Notes: a model not told the origin generated them from the sequence alone. DNA of 64,000 nucleotides from Blastopirellula marina (GCF_002967715.1 NZ_PUIA01000037.1:62001-126000), one strand, 5' to 3'. Counted from the first letter of the stretch, positions 18,025 to 26,325 are shown. Numbers and translations are program-made.

Positions 18025-19554
18025 ATGGCAGTCGGGAAACTAAACGTTTGGCAATGGTCGTTGGTACTGGCAGTTCCGTCATTGACTGGCTGCGTTCTCC
18101 CTTATGCCAAGCCAGCAACCTACGCGGAAGAGATCGTACCGGTCAGCCCAGCTCCGATCTCTCAATCGGAAGCGAAGTCGGATGTGAAGCTGGTCGATCA
18201 TCAAGAACCGATTTCGGTGATTCAGCCACCGGTGTTGGAACCCACAAACATCCTGCCTTCCGAGATAGATCCTGCAGAGATCCCTGCGTTTGAAATTGCT
18301 CAGGCAACCAAAGTGCCTGCTCTGCCGGCGGTTGCAGGAAAAGGTCTAACCCTTGCCCAGCTGCAAGACCTGGCCTTGGCCAACAATCCCACGATCCGTC
18401 AGATCTCAGCATCGGCTCAGGCTGCTTCCGACTACCGGTATCAGGTGGGTCTCTCGGCGAACCCTATCGTCGGTTATTCGGGAAGCCAGTTGGCCGATCA
18501 AAATACGGATCAGCACCTGGTAACGGTCGATCGCGAGTTCGTCACCGCTGGCAAGTTAGACCTTAACCGAAATGTCCTTGGTCATGCTGTAGAAGCCCAG
18601 AAGTGGGACGTTGAATCGCAGCGTTACCGCGTGCTGACGGACGTTCGCCTGGCGTTTGTCGATGCCCTGGTCGCCCAACGCCGGATCGACGTCATCGATA
18701 ATTTTCATGAAGTGGTTGCCAAAGGGGCTGAGCTCGCCCAGAAGCGATTCGAGGCAAAAGAAGCTTCGCAGTCCGATCAGCTTCAAGCGGAAATTCAGTT
18801 GAATGAAGTCGAAGTCCTGCGACAACAGGCCCAGTTTGCTTGGGATGCTGCCTGGCAAGAGATGGCTGCCACCGCCGGCGTACCCAATATGGAACGCAGT
18901 TCCCTTGCTGGCGAATTGAATCCTCAGGTCGGAAACCTCGAGTGGGATTCTATCTATAGCGATTTGCTGGGCAATAGTCCGGAATTACACGCCAGCTACA
19001 GCCGAGTAAACCAGGCCCGCTCGAACATGACTCGGCAAGAGGTGCAGCACATTCCCAACATTCTTGCTGGCATTCAGGCTGGGCATGATAACAGCACCAA
19101 TAGCGGTATGATCAACGTGACTGTTGGTGCTCCGATTCCGATCTTTAACGACAACAGCGGCAACGTCTCGGCTGCCTATCGCGAGTACTGCCGAGCCACC
19201 CATGCCGTGAAACGCATCGAGATGTCGCTGAAAGCTCGTCTGGCCGGCGTTGCCAAGGAATACGACTCGGCCTTAGTCGCTGTCCAGCGGTACGAACAGC
19301 AGATCCTGCCGAAGGCAAAGCAAACGCTTGACCTTTCTGAACAAGCATACGCCGCTGGCGAGTTCTCGTTCATTCAGGTGTTGATCGTCCGGCGGACGTA
19401 CTTTGATACGAACCTGCAGTACATCAGTGCCTTGGGTGAACTTGCCAAAGCGCACGCCAAGATCGATGGTCTGCTTCTTACCGGCGGCTTGGACGAGCCC
19501 ACCGACTTCCAAGGTGGCGACGAACTGCGTGGTCAGACATTCAGCCAGCAGTAA
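18025..19554 (+). CDS. TolC-family outer-membrane efflux lipoprotein
   Basis: 509 aa. The signal peptide ends in the lipobox LTGC, giving lipidated Cys23. After an 80-residue Pro/Glu-rich linker the TolC fold appears as a repeat of two similar halves. Half 1 starts TLAQLQDLALANNPTIRQI and includes the long helices around FVDALVAQRRIDVIDNF and FEAKEASQSDQLQAEIQLN. Half 2 starts SDLLGNSPELHASYSRVNQA and includes YEQQILPKAKQTLDLSEQAY. It should act as outer-membrane channel for an RND or ABC pump, but no pump or membrane-fusion gene is adjacent. The sequence GAPIPIFNDNSGN before the second strand pair is typical of CusC/CzcC-like members. The ATG follows an AGGAAGG site. Confidence 0.9.
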   Translation: MAVGKLNVWQWSLVLAVPSLTGCVLPYAKPATYAEEIVPVSPAPISQSEAKSDVKLVDHQEPISVIQPPVLEPTNILPSEIDPAEIPAFEIAQATKVPALPAVAGKGLTLAQLQDLALANNPTIRQISASAQAASDYRYQVGLSANPIVGYSGSQLADQNTDQHLVTVDREFVTAGKLDLNRNVLGHAVEAQKWDVESQRYRVLTDVRLAFVDALVAQRRIDVIDNFHEVVAKGAELAQKRFEAKEASQSDQLQAEIQLNEVEVLRQQAQFAWDAAWQEMAATAGVPNMERSSLAGELNPQVGNLEWDSIYSDLLGNSPELHASYSRVNQARSNMTRQEVQHIPNILAGIQAGHDNSTNSGMINVTVGAPIPIFNDNSGNVSAAYREYCRATHAVKRIEMSLKARLAGVAKEYDSALVAVQRYEQQILPKAKQTLDLSEQAYAAGEFSFIQVLIVRRTYFDTNLQYISALGELAKAHAKIDGLLLTGGLDEPTDFQGGDELRGQTFSQQ

Positions 19555-19565
19555 TATTGAACATA

Positions 19566-19598
19566 AGGATGTCAGCCAACGTTAGTTGCTGACATCCT
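19566..19598. terminator. Hairpin shared by two convergent gene ends
   Basis: AGGATGTCAGC / GCTGACATCCT form an 11-bp perfect stem (19566-19576 with 19588-19598) starting 12 bp after the TolC-gene stop. The right arm lies in the last codons of the convergent gene, so the hairpin overlaps coding sequence. There is no strong T run on either side, hence moderate confidence as a terminator. Confidence 0.45.
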
Positions 19599-20421
19599 TC
19601 ATTCCTGCGTTTTTATCGGCAGTAGCAGGCACAAGCCAGCCGATTTGCCCTGCTGATTCCTTCTTGCCTCGGCCAATGAGAAACTTGCCAGGCGAGACAG
19701 GTACGATGCCATACGATGCGAAGTAGGGAAATCGCTTCGGCTCTTGGAAGTCGGCGTTCGTTCTCAGCAGTTCTTGCGGTGTGCCATAACAGCCAAACCA
19801 CCAGTGGCCGTCGTGATACGCAGCCGTTTGAATGCCCAGAAACGTTTGCCCACTCTCGATAACGTGCTGTTTGAGAAACTTAAAGTCCGGGTCGTACTCG
19901 TAGACGTAATTCACTTCGATGTTGCCTGGCAAACCACCAACGACAAAGAATCGCCCGTTGTGATATTCCATTCCTCCGGCCCCATGCACCGCTTCCTGGA
20001 CGGGATGCTTGGCGAGCAGGTCTAGCGAACTGGCATCGTACACGTACACCCACGAATCGGCCTTACCGGCCGGCTGATTAAATTCGCCAAGATTGGTCGC
20101 GACATAGATTTTCCCGTCGTGGTGGCATAAATCACCATGATGCGTGGGTACTTTCACCTGCCGCAAGATCTTTCCTTGCGAGTCTGTTTTCACAAGTTTT
20201 GTAGTAAACGACCAGTAGATGTTCGTCGCCTCATCGGCGCAAACACCTTGCAGGTGTCCCTCATAAGCTCCTTCACAGTCAATTTTCTCAAAGGGAAGCT
20301 GCTCGTTCTTGGCTTGAGCGAAGAGAGATTCGCTTATGCCCAACGTAGCCGAGACGGCAAGGGCATGTTTCAGGAAACTACGTCGGGAATAGCCAGAAGG
20401 CTGAGAGTTTGAGTAGATCAT
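19582..20421 (-). CDS. Tat-exported beta-propeller-like protein
   Basis: 279 aa with a twin-arginine signal, YSRRSFLKHALAVSA, cleaved near Phe-Ala-Gln (about 37). The mature part repeats a pattern of aromatic/hydrophobic strands of about 40 residues (GHLQGVCADEATNIYWSFT, GDLCHHDGKIYVATNLG, GAGGMEYHNGRFFVVGG, LGIQTAAYHDGHWWFGC), consistent with a five- or six-bladed propeller. No catalytic motif recognised; similar planctomycete proteins are annotated as hypothetical. Twin-Arg export implies folding in the cytoplasm. It follows the Gfo/Idh gene by 65 bp on the same strand, so the two Tat proteins may be co-expressed and act on the same carbohydrate, which is inference. Confidence 0.75.
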   Translation of the reverse strand: MIYSNSQPSGYSRRSFLKHALAVSATLGISESLFAQAKNEQLPFEKIDCEGAYEGHLQGVCADEATNIYWSFTTKLVKTDSQGKILRQVKVPTHHGDLCHHDGKIYVATNLGEFNQPAGKADSWVYVYDASSLDLLAKHPVQEAVHGAGGMEYHNGRFFVVGGLPGNIEVNYVYEYDPDFKFLKQHVIESGQTFLGIQTAAYHDGHWWFGCYGTPQELLRTNADFQEPKRFPYFASYGIVPVSPGKFLIGRGKKESAGQIGWLVPATADKNAGMKDVSN

Positions 20422-20486
20422 TCTTGTCTGGATGGTAGGAAGGTGATTTTGCCGGGAAATTCGTTGTGGTTCTTGGGCCGAATGAT

Positions 20487-21575
20487 TTAACGATCGGACA
20501 CCGTCATACCCGAGGCCTTTAACACCACTTCATGCACGGCCAAATCATGCTGGCGATCCCAGGCCAGTTCTTTCTCGCCGCGGATGACCTTGGCCAGATC
20601 GGTGAATTCGCCATCGTAACGACCCCCTTCACGTTTCAAGGTAAGGTGCTGCGTTCCTTTCTTGAACTCGCCATGGGCTTCGGTCAAAGAGAGATCGACC
20701 TCGCCGGACTCCAGTGGTTTGATCTCTAGTGCGCCGCCTGATCCGGCGACTTGGAATCGACGACGAGGGAAGCCGAACGGGTCGAGGTGGTTGCAGCGGA
20801 CAGTGGCGGTGGCTTTCGGATAGTCGAGCACAGCCAGTTGGTTGTCGGCAAAGCTGTCCTCTGGGGACTGTGTTCTTTTGGTGAAAGCAATCACTTCGTC
20901 CGGTTTACCTAGGATCGTCACCACCGCATCAATCAAGTGGCAGGCAAGTTCAAACAAGCCGCCCCCTTCGTATTGGGCCAGGTCTTTTCGCAGACCTGGG
21001 GAAGCCAGCTTTCCCATCATCGAATCGATTTCGTAGATCTCGCCCAACCATCCTTCGCGTGCCGCTTGAAACAGAAGCTCGAACGCGGGGTTGTACCGCA
21101 ACATGTAACCCATTTGAATCGTTCGCTTCTTCACATCCGCCGCGGCGCACAGCTCACGAAATTCCGATAGCGACTCGCCTGCCGGCTTATCGAGATGAAT
21201 GTGCATACCAGCTTCGATGCACTGCTTGGCCGTGGGAACGAGTTGCCGTACTTCGGTCTCCACCGCGACAGCTTGCAGACCAGGCGTGCTTAACAACTGC
21301 TCGATCGACATCACCGGCAGGCCTTCGTATGGCTTCCGCTGCACACCCTTTTTGGCCAGTTCGATATCGACGTCTGCCAGGCCTACCACTTCGTACGTAT
21401 CGGAAAGCGATCGCATCGCTTCCATCTTTCCGGAAGCATGGGCATGAGAGGTCCCAATCTGGCCGATCTTAATTTTGGAACCAGCGGCAGCAGGTGCAGC
21501 ATGCACATTGGCAGCCAGAGATGCGACGGCTGCGGCAGTCGTGGTGGTGAATTGGCGACGGGTAAGCTTCGTCAT
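20487..21575 (-). CDS. Tat-exported Gfo/Idh/MocA family oxidoreductase
   Basis: 362 aa. Tat signal TRRQFTTTTAAAVASLAA precedes the Rossmann fold: IKIGQIGTSHAH (about 35-46), then VVGLADVD. The catalytic lysine of the family sits in the D-K-P-A-G-E motif (the usual E-K-P with Asp instead of Glu), preceded by AGMHIHL. The C-terminal half has the typical GGLFELACHLIDAV histidine region and a beta-sheet. These enzymes oxidise or reduce sugars and related polyols with NAD(P); exported members are numerous in planctomycetes. Substrate unknown. ATG at 21575. Probably the first gene of a unit with the propeller protein downstream. Confidence 0.9.
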   Translation of the reverse strand: MTKLTRRQFTTTTAAAVASLAANVHAAPAAAGSKIKIGQIGTSHAHASGKMEAMRSLSDTYEVVGLADVDIELAKKGVQRKPYEGLPVMSIEQLLSTPGLQAVAVETEVRQLVPTAKQCIEAGMHIHLDKPAGESLSEFRELCAAADVKKRTIQMGYMLRYNPAFELLFQAAREGWLGEIYEIDSMMGKLASPGLRKDLAQYEGGGLFELACHLIDAVVTILGKPDEVIAFTKRTQSPEDSFADNQLAVLDYPKATATVRCNHLDPFGFPRRRFQVAGSGGALEIKPLESGEVDLSLTEAHGEFKKGTQHLTLKREGGRYDGEFTDLAKVIRGEKELAWDRQHDLAVHEVVLKASGMTVSDR

Positions 21576-21776
21576 GATGGCAGGCCTTTACGAGGTGGGA
21601 TTAATCTGGGGCCTAGTTTAGTCGGTTTCCGCCAGGAATTCGAGAAATGCAATGCGAATCTGCGTCGACAGGAATCTTTTTGAAAACTTGATCTCCCCTG
21701 TCACATTCCGTGTCCTTAGTTCGTCTGGTCATGGTAAGCCGTGTTTTACACCTCATGCAATCAGGGAAAACAGACC

Positions 21777-22205
21777 ATGTTTCGCACCATTCTCACCCTG
21801 GCCGTAGGTATCTTTCTGGGAACCGCCGGCCTACTTGCCGCCCAGCACACGAGCATGCCCACGGTTGTTCCGATCTCAGCGCAAGACATCGTCGAGAAAC
21901 TCGACGGGCACGACGCGAAGGTATCTGTTGTCGAAGTTCAACTCGAACCACTCGGCGAGGGGATGCCGCACCGACATCCGGGCCCGGTCTTCGGCTATGT
22001 GCTGGAAGGTGAATACGAACTTGGGATCGACGACCAGCCAACGAAGGTCTTCAAACAGGGAGAGACTTTTTACGAGCCGACCGGGTGCCTGCACCGTGTG
22101 GGTAAGAACCCCCAGGCTGTTGCCAAAACACGCGTAATCGCAGTCGTCGTTCATCCACGCGATGCGAAAGAGCTGGTGATTCCTGCACCAATGGCCAGGC
22201 CGTAG
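21777..22205 (+). CDS. Exported single-domain cupin protein
   Basis: 142 aa. A signal peptide (MFRTILTLAVGIFLGTAGLL) is followed by one cupin barrel. Motif 1 is represented by MPHRHPGPVFGYVLEGEYEL, where His, His and Glu of the G-x5-H-x-H-x3-4-E-x6-G pattern are recognisable; motif 2 is FYEPTGCLHRVGKN with the second His. So a metal site is plausible. I prefer the ATG at 21777 over one 36 bp upstream because it starts the signal peptide. The following DoxX-family gene is 49 bp downstream on the same strand, and both are small envelope proteins that could respond to oxidative or metabolite stress. Function unknown. Confidence 0.85.
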   Translation: MFRTILTLAVGIFLGTAGLLAAQHTSMPTVVPISAQDIVEKLDGHDAKVSVVEVQLEPLGEGMPHRHPGPVFGYVLEGEYELGIDDQPTKVFKQGETFYEPTGCLHRVGKNPQAVAKTRVIAVVVHPRDAKELVIPAPMARP

Positions 22206-22254
22206 AATCCCATACCGAACAAATGAGCCTCTTCCTAAACAGAGCAAATACTTC

Positions 22255-22686
22255 ATGCAACTGACGCGCGATCGTAATGTTTTCTTAGCGGAAGTCTTTC
22301 TTCGAGTAGCACTGGCCGCCTCGTTTCTTTCCGCTGTGGCCGATCGCTTTGGCGTGTGGGGTGCGCCGGGCGAGTCAGGCGTGGCCTGGGGCGCGTGGGA
22401 TCCGTTTGTCGAGTACGTGGCCCTATTGAACTGGTTTGCTCCAGCGGCACTTCACGCGCCGCTGGGCTGGGTGGCGACGATCGCCGAAGTGATCATCGCC
22501 ATCGGCCTGCTTGTCGGCTGGAAGCTGCGCTGGTTCGCGATCGCATCAGGCACACTACTGCTGGTCTTTGCCGTGACGATGACAATCGCGACCGGCATCA
22601 AGTCACCACTCGATTACTCAGTCTTCACGGCAGCAGCCGCTTCGTTCTTATTAGCGGCGATCCCGAAGAGTTCGCCGTCTGCATAA
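22255..22686 (+). CDS. DoxX-like integral membrane protein
   Basis: 143 aa with four transmembrane helices: about 10-30, 57-75, 82-100 and 107-137. The N-terminal R-x-x-L-A-A-S-F-L-S pattern (LRVALAASFLSAVADRFG) and the A-E-V-I-I-A-I-G-L-L-V-G segment of helix 3 are characteristic of the DoxX/DUF417-like superfamily, membrane proteins linked in other bacteria to thiosulfate oxidation or redox defence. No cofactor residues are evident, so no activity is assigned. ATG at 22255, 49 bp after the cupin gene, likely one transcription unit. Immediately downstream lies a decayed sulfatase fragment. Confidence 0.8.
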   Translation: MQLTRDRNVFLAEVFLRVALAASFLSAVADRFGVWGAPGESGVAWGAWDPFVEYVALLNWFAPAALHAPLGWVATIAEVIIAIGLLVGWKLRWFAIASGTLLLVFAVTMTIATGIKSPLDYSVFTAAAASFLLAAIPKSSPSA

Positions 22687-22759
22687 GTTGCATTGCGGGC
22701 GAGTTAGGACGAGAATTGAGCCTGCTTCTCGATCTCGTTCTTTTTCCTTCCACTTGGTA

Positions 22760-23060
22760 TCTGCCGTTGGCCGGCTTCCTTCGATACGCGTGGAAGATTT
22801 CAAGCTGATCGAGTTCTTTGGCGATCGCTTTGATGCGGCACCGCCGGACATCGAATCGAACTGTACAACCTGAGGAGTGACCTGGGCGGCAAAACGGTTT
22901 TTCCAAGTCGATGCCAGCGATGCGAGACAAACTGCATCAACAGCTTCGCGATTGGATACATGAGATGGACGCCGCTGTGCCGGGTTTGAATTCGCACTAT
23001 GACCCGGCCCAGGCATTTGAAACGACGCGTGTTAAGCCGGAGTGGGTTTCTACTCCGTAA
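22760..23060 (+). pseudogene. Remnant of a sulfatase C-terminus, broken by frameshifts
   Basis: Three frames together spell the C-terminal part of a planctomycete sulfatase. Frame 2 gives SAVGRLPSIRVEDFKLIEFF (22760 on), matching the D-x-K-L-I-E-F-F strand. Frame 1 gives IELYNLRSDLG (22855 on), the typical L-Y-N-L-x-x-D-x-G motif. Frame 3 gives MPAMRDKLHQQLRDWIHEMD, then PGLNSHYDP and a stop at 23058-23060. At least two frameshifts are needed. The catalytic N-terminal domain (C-x-P-S-R) is not found upstream, where the DoxX gene lies, so this is a truncated, decaying remnant. No intact long frame covers it. Confidence 0.75.
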
Positions 23061-23209
23061 ATGTTCAATTAGATCGGTTTCCCGCTCATTTCAACGGCTT
23101 TTTTAGTAGCAAGCGAAACTTACGGACTGTTCGATGGTTGAATGCCTTTAGAGAACGAGCAACTCTCGATCTCTGTGCTTTGTTTCTCATCCAGAATAGA
23201 GGATCTTCC

Positions 23210-23974
23210 ATGCATCGCAGTTTGCATTTTGGTAGCAGTCGTCGGGCATTCATGGGGCTGATGGGTACGGCATTTTTCACCACCCCAGGCCTGTTTGCCG
23301 AGGAACTGCTCAAACCGACGCCGTTTCTCACGGAAGGGCCTTTCTACCCCGATAAGCTGCCGTTGGATCAGGATAATGACCTGATCATCATCAAAGACAG
23401 CACCACGCCGGCTGTTGGGGAGATTACCCATCTGACGGGTCGGATCCTCGACAAGAGTGGTAGCCCGATGAAGGATGCCACCATCGAGATTTGGCAGTGC
23501 GATGCCAATGCCGTCTATTTGCACACCCGCGACAGCAGCGGAAAACAAGAACAACAGGACCGAAACTTTCAAGGCTTCGGTCGGTTTACCACCGGAAGCA
23601 GCGGCGAATACCGCTTCCGCACCATTAAGCCTGTCCCCTACCCCGGTCGTCCTGCACCCCACATTCACATCAAGGTGAAGCAAGGGGACAAAGAGCTGTT
23701 AACCACTCAGCTGATGATTCGCGGCTTTGAAGGAAACAAGCGTGACGGGGTATTTTCCCAAGTTCGCGATCCGGAAAAACGCGAGCTCCTGATGACCGAT
23801 TTCAAACCGATTCCCGATTCGAAAATGAATGAGTTCGCGGCTTCGTTTGATATCGTTCTAGGGGCAACTCCTGATGAACGCGATATGCGACGCCCAGGTC
23901 CGCCTCCGGGTGGGCGGGGACCGGGTCGAGGTCCTGGCGGTCGTCCTCCAGGGCCACCACCACAAAATTCGTAA
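23210..23974 (+). CDS. Exported intradiol ring-cleavage dioxygenase-like protein
   Basis: 254 aa. The signal region carries RRAFMGLMG, a Tat-like motif. The domain matches protocatechuate 3,4-dioxygenase beta-type folds: TEGPFYP, H-L-T-G-R-I-L, A-T-I-E-I-W-Q-C-D-A, then the iron ligands Tyr in DANAVYLH, Tyr in GEYRFRTI, and two His in PHIHIKV. All four non-haem iron(III) ligands are thus present, so a catechol-type substrate is plausible. The C-terminal 30 residues are Pro/Gly/Arg-rich (GRGPGRGPGGRPPGPPP), not part of the enzyme fold. ATG at 23210, chosen because the long upstream extension to 23042 lacks signal-peptide character. Followed after 76 bp by the EF-hand protein, sharing that tail composition. 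Confidence 0.85.
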   Translation: MHRSLHFGSSRRAFMGLMGTAFFTTPGLFAEELLKPTPFLTEGPFYPDKLPLDQDNDLIIIKDSTTPAVGEITHLTGRILDKSGSPMKDATIEIWQCDANAVYLHTRDSSGKQEQQDRNFQGFGRFTTGSSGEYRFRTIKPVPYPGRPAPHIHIKVKQGDKELLTTQLMIRGFEGNKRDGVFSQVRDPEKRELLMTDFKPIPDSKMNEFAASFDIVLGATPDERDMRRPGPPPGGRGPGRGPGGRPPGPPPQNS

Positions 23975-24050
23975 TGCACGAAGTCACGCGTGTGAGTTCG
24001 TGATTCACCAACCTACTTGTCTCCCCATTTCTGCAAAAGTGAAAAGAACC

Positions 24051-24890
24051 ATGAAGATCGTTTGGAAACATTCCTTAGCTATGCTTTCGCTGTTGATGGT
24101 GGGTGTGGCCTTCACCACGGCCAACGCCCAAGACGGCGAACGTGGTCCACGTGGACCTCGTGAAGGGGAACAGCGCGAAGGGGATCGCCCACGCGAGTTC
24201 AACCCAGAACAAATGATCGAGCGCCTGATGAATGCTCTCGATAAAGACAAAGACGGCAAGATCACCAAGGAAGAAGCAGGCGAAGGTCGTGCTGCTGCCA
24301 TGGTCGAACGTGCCGACGCCGACAAAGATGGCGTCACCACCAAGGAAGAATTGATGAAGGCCTTTGCCCGCGGTCCTGGCGATCGTCCTGGTCCACCACG
24401 TGAAGGTGACCGACCCGGCCCACCGCGCGGTGAAGGTGATCGTCCAGAAATGCGTCGCGGCGAAGGCGGACGTCCTGGTCCTCCTCGTGATGGCGACCGT
24501 CCGGGGCCACCACGTGAAGGTGATCGCCCAGGTCCTCCACGAGATGGTGACCGACCTGGTCCACGTCCAGAGGGTATGAATGCTGGCATGATGATGATGG
24601 CTCCTTTCGTCCTGGAACGTCTGGAACTGTCCGAAGAACAACGTCGTGAAGTTCGCGCTCTGCAAGAAGAAATGCAGAAGAAGTTCATGTCGATCTTGAA
24701 CGAAGAACAACGTAAGACGCTGAACGAAATGCGTGAACGTCGTCCTGAAGGGGATCGACCTCAGTTCCGCGGCCCGCGTGATGGCGAGCGCCCTGAAGGT
24801 GCTCGTGGTCCACGCGACGGCGAACGCGGTCCTCGCGGTCCTCGTGAAGGGGATCGTGAACGTGACGGCGAACGTCGCGAACGTGACTAA
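24051..24890 (+). CDS. Secreted EF-hand protein with Pro/Gly/Arg repeats
   Basis: 279 aa. The signal peptide ends at Ala-Asn-Ala-Gln (about 24). Two EF-hand calcium loops follow, DKDKDGKITKEE (near 64) and DADKDGVTTKEE (near 86). Then comes a low-complexity block of tandem GDRPGPPR(E/D) units (about 108-180), a short helical segment with LSEEQRREVRALQEEMQKKF and ILNEEQRKTLNEMRER, and again Arg/Gly/Glu-rich repeats to the end. EF-hand proteins of this kind are abundant and exported in planctomycetes, with possible calcium-dependent surface roles; no function is proven. The repeats give a second open frame on the opposite strand, which I treat as a shadow. Ends before a strong terminator. Confidence 0.85.
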   Translation: MKIVWKHSLAMLSLLMVGVAFTTANAQDGERGPRGPREGEQREGDRPREFNPEQMIERLMNALDKDKDGKITKEEAGEGRAAAMVERADADKDGVTTKEELMKAFARGPGDRPGPPREGDRPGPPRGEGDRPEMRRGEGGRPGPPRDGDRPGPPREGDRPGPPRDGDRPGPRPEGMNAGMMMMAPFVLERLELSEEQRREVRALQEEMQKKFMSILNEEQRKTLNEMRERRPEGDRPQFRGPRDGERPEGARGPRDGERGPRGPREGDRERDGERRERD

Positions 24891-24963
24891 CACGACGCTT
24901 AAGCTTCCGCGAGTTGTAGTGCCTCTCGAAAGAGATCAACTCGCTGAAAACTCCGTTCCGGAG

Positions 24964-24997
24964 ACCGGCCGCCTGGACTCAGGCGGCCGGTTTTTTT
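24964..24997 (+). terminator. Rho-independent terminator of the dioxygenase/EF-hand unit
   Basis: An 11-bp stem ACCGGCCGCCT / AGGCGGCCGGT (24964-24974 with 24981-24991), loop GGACTC, then a run of T to 24997. It lies 74 bp after the EF-hand gene stop and before the next plus-strand gene. Confidence 0.9.
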
Positions 24998-25104
24998 ATG
25001 CGCGGCTGCACGGAACGAGACCAGTCAAATCCCTATTCCCCAGATTGCCAGGGTGGTTTACGATAAGGGACTTCAGTAGATGGACCTACGCGAAAGAAGC
25101 CCTT

Positions 25105-25821
25105 GTGAATTCAGAATTTACAACCATTCGCTCCCTGATTGTTCTCACCTTTTTGGTCGGCCTTCCTGTGCTTGCTATCATGCCTGAGGGGGTACAAGGA
25201 GCTTTCAAGGGGTTCTGGCCAGAAGAAGAAGCTGCCGCAGATACGCCTACTCTACCGGTCCTGAAGCCATCGAGCTTTCCTTTGGCTGCCCCGGCACCGC
25301 ACCAGCCTGCTGTTGCTCCTACGCTGTCACCAATGACGGAGTTAGCGGACTTCCAACAGCCCACGATGTCGAGCGAACCGGAGTTTCAACGCGCGAGCTT
25401 CGAGGTACCGTCCGAAGTGATCTCGCGGGAAGAAGGTGCTACCGCGTTTGCTTCTTCGCCGGGCAATCCAATTCAAGACCTTCCGCTGCCGAGTGATCGC
25501 CTGACGGCACCGGGCAGCCAACCATCCGGCTTGATTACTCAGGGAACACAGAATATCCAGACCGAACTGGATCAACTTGGGGCGAATTACTATCGATTAG
25601 AATCGTGGGGCAATTCACCTCGAGTCTACCGCTTTCACTGCACGGTCGCGATCAAGATTGGCCAGTCTGAATACTCGCAGCGATTTGAAGCCACCGGCGA
25701 TAGCCCAGAAGCCGCCATGCGACAAGTTCATACGGATGTGCAAACTTGGCACCAGCGATTCTCGAATCTGTCGCTGGGAAGCGAGTTTCACGATCGCATG
25801 AGCACCCAGTCTCAGCCGTAA
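25105..25821 (+). CDS. Single-pass membrane protein of unknown function
   Basis: 238 aa with GTG start at 25105, chosen because the terminator at 24964-24997 lies before it and the frame reads into an N-terminal hydrophobic helix (SLIVLTFLVGLPVLAIMPEG, about 9-28). AAGAAG upstream serves as a modest ribosome binding site. A long Pro/Ala/Ser-rich linker (40-150) leads to a compact C-terminal domain: YYRLESWGNS, YRFHCTVAIK, YSQRFEATG and PEAAMRQVHTDVQTWH, which resembles a small alpha/beta domain. A membrane-anchored adaptor is possible; no family recognised. It converges with the lipoprotein gene at 25842. Confidence 0.7.
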   Translation: MNSEFTTIRSLIVLTFLVGLPVLAIMPEGVQGAFKGFWPEEEAAADTPTLPVLKPSSFPLAAPAPHQPAVAPTLSPMTELADFQQPTMSSEPEFQRASFEVPSEVISREEGATAFASSPGNPIQDLPLPSDRLTAPGSQPSGLITQGTQNIQTELDQLGANYYRLESWGNSPRVYRFHCTVAIKIGQSEYSQRFEATGDSPEAAMRQVHTDVQTWHQRFSNLSLGSEFHDRMSTQSQP

Positions 25822-25841
25822 CTCACCTTGTTTGACTCGAT

Positions 25842-26234
25842 CTATTTCTCAAGTTCGATGGCCAGCTTGTTTTCGCCATCTGCCGAAATAGTCTCGCGAA
25901 GCTTTGACGCGCCGTTGTACTTATCCGGGATATAAGACTCGGTGATCGCTTCGCCATACTGGTCTTTCTTTTCCAACGTACGGACCGCGCTGATTCGGAC
26001 GATCTTCTCACCAGCGGTCACCTCGGCCTTGATCTCACCGTTTTCGATTCCTCCCATGGACGATGGTCCTATGCCATCGACCGGATCGAACACAATCGAG
26101 CCTGATTCAATTGGCTTGCCAGCGTAGGTGATGGTTCCCGTTACAGGATATTTGGGAAACTCTTCAGAGGCCGTGCATCCTACAAGGGATATCGCAGAGG
26201 TAACGGCAAAAAGGGCAATCATCAAAGCGCGCAT
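25842..26234 (-). CDS. Planctomycete lipoprotein paired with DUF1559 (carboxypeptidase-regulatory-like fold)
   Basis: 130 aa. The lipobox LVGC gives a lipidated Cys20 after a short hydrophobic leader. The rest is a beta-sandwich like the carboxypeptidase-regulatory/transthyretin-type domain: V-T-G-T-I-T-Y-A-G-K-P, SIVFDPVDG, ITAGEKIVRI-type strand (VTAGEKIVRISA) and the end NKLAIELEK. I place the start at the ATG at 26234 so that the lipoprotein signal is N-terminal. It follows the DUF1559 gene by 91 bp, with a hairpin in the gap, and the same pair occurs again at 39745-41279. A surface or envelope partner of the DUF1559 protein is plausible; unproven. Confidence 0.8.
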   Translation of the reverse strand: MRALMIALFAVTSAISLVGCTASEEFPKYPVTGTITYAGKPIESGSIVFDPVDGIGPSSMGGIENGEIKAEVTAGEKIVRISAVRTLEKKDQYGEAITESYIPDKYNGASKLRETISADGENKLAIELEK

Positions 26235-26272
26235 GCTATAAGTACTTTCTTGCAACTCAGGGTGAAACCAAC

Positions 26273-26302
26273 ACAAGGCCAACTATCTTTGGTTGGCCTT
26301 GT
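26273..26302 (-). promoter_or_regulatory. Hairpin between DUF1559 and lipoprotein genes
   Basis: ACAAGGCCAAC pairs with GTTGGCCTTGT (26273-26283 with 26292-26302), an 11-bp perfect stem with an 8-nt loop. It lies 24-39 bp from the two genes. No strong T run follows on the minus strand, so it may be an attenuator or mRNA-stability element giving different levels of pilin-like and lipoprotein genes rather than a full terminator. Confidence 0.5.
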
Positions 26303-26325
26303 CTGGTTAGGGAAACAAACACGAC

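Noticed and set aside
24364-24579. GC-rich tandem repeats, considered as CRISPR or VNTR
   Set aside because: Repeat period is in codons and keeps the reading frame; no spacers and no cas genes. Protein-level repeat.
24005-24893. Long minus-strand frames opposite the EF-hand gene
   Set aside because: Produced by the periodic GC-rich GDRPGPPR repeats on the coding strand; the EF-hand frame has signal peptide, EF loops and terminator.
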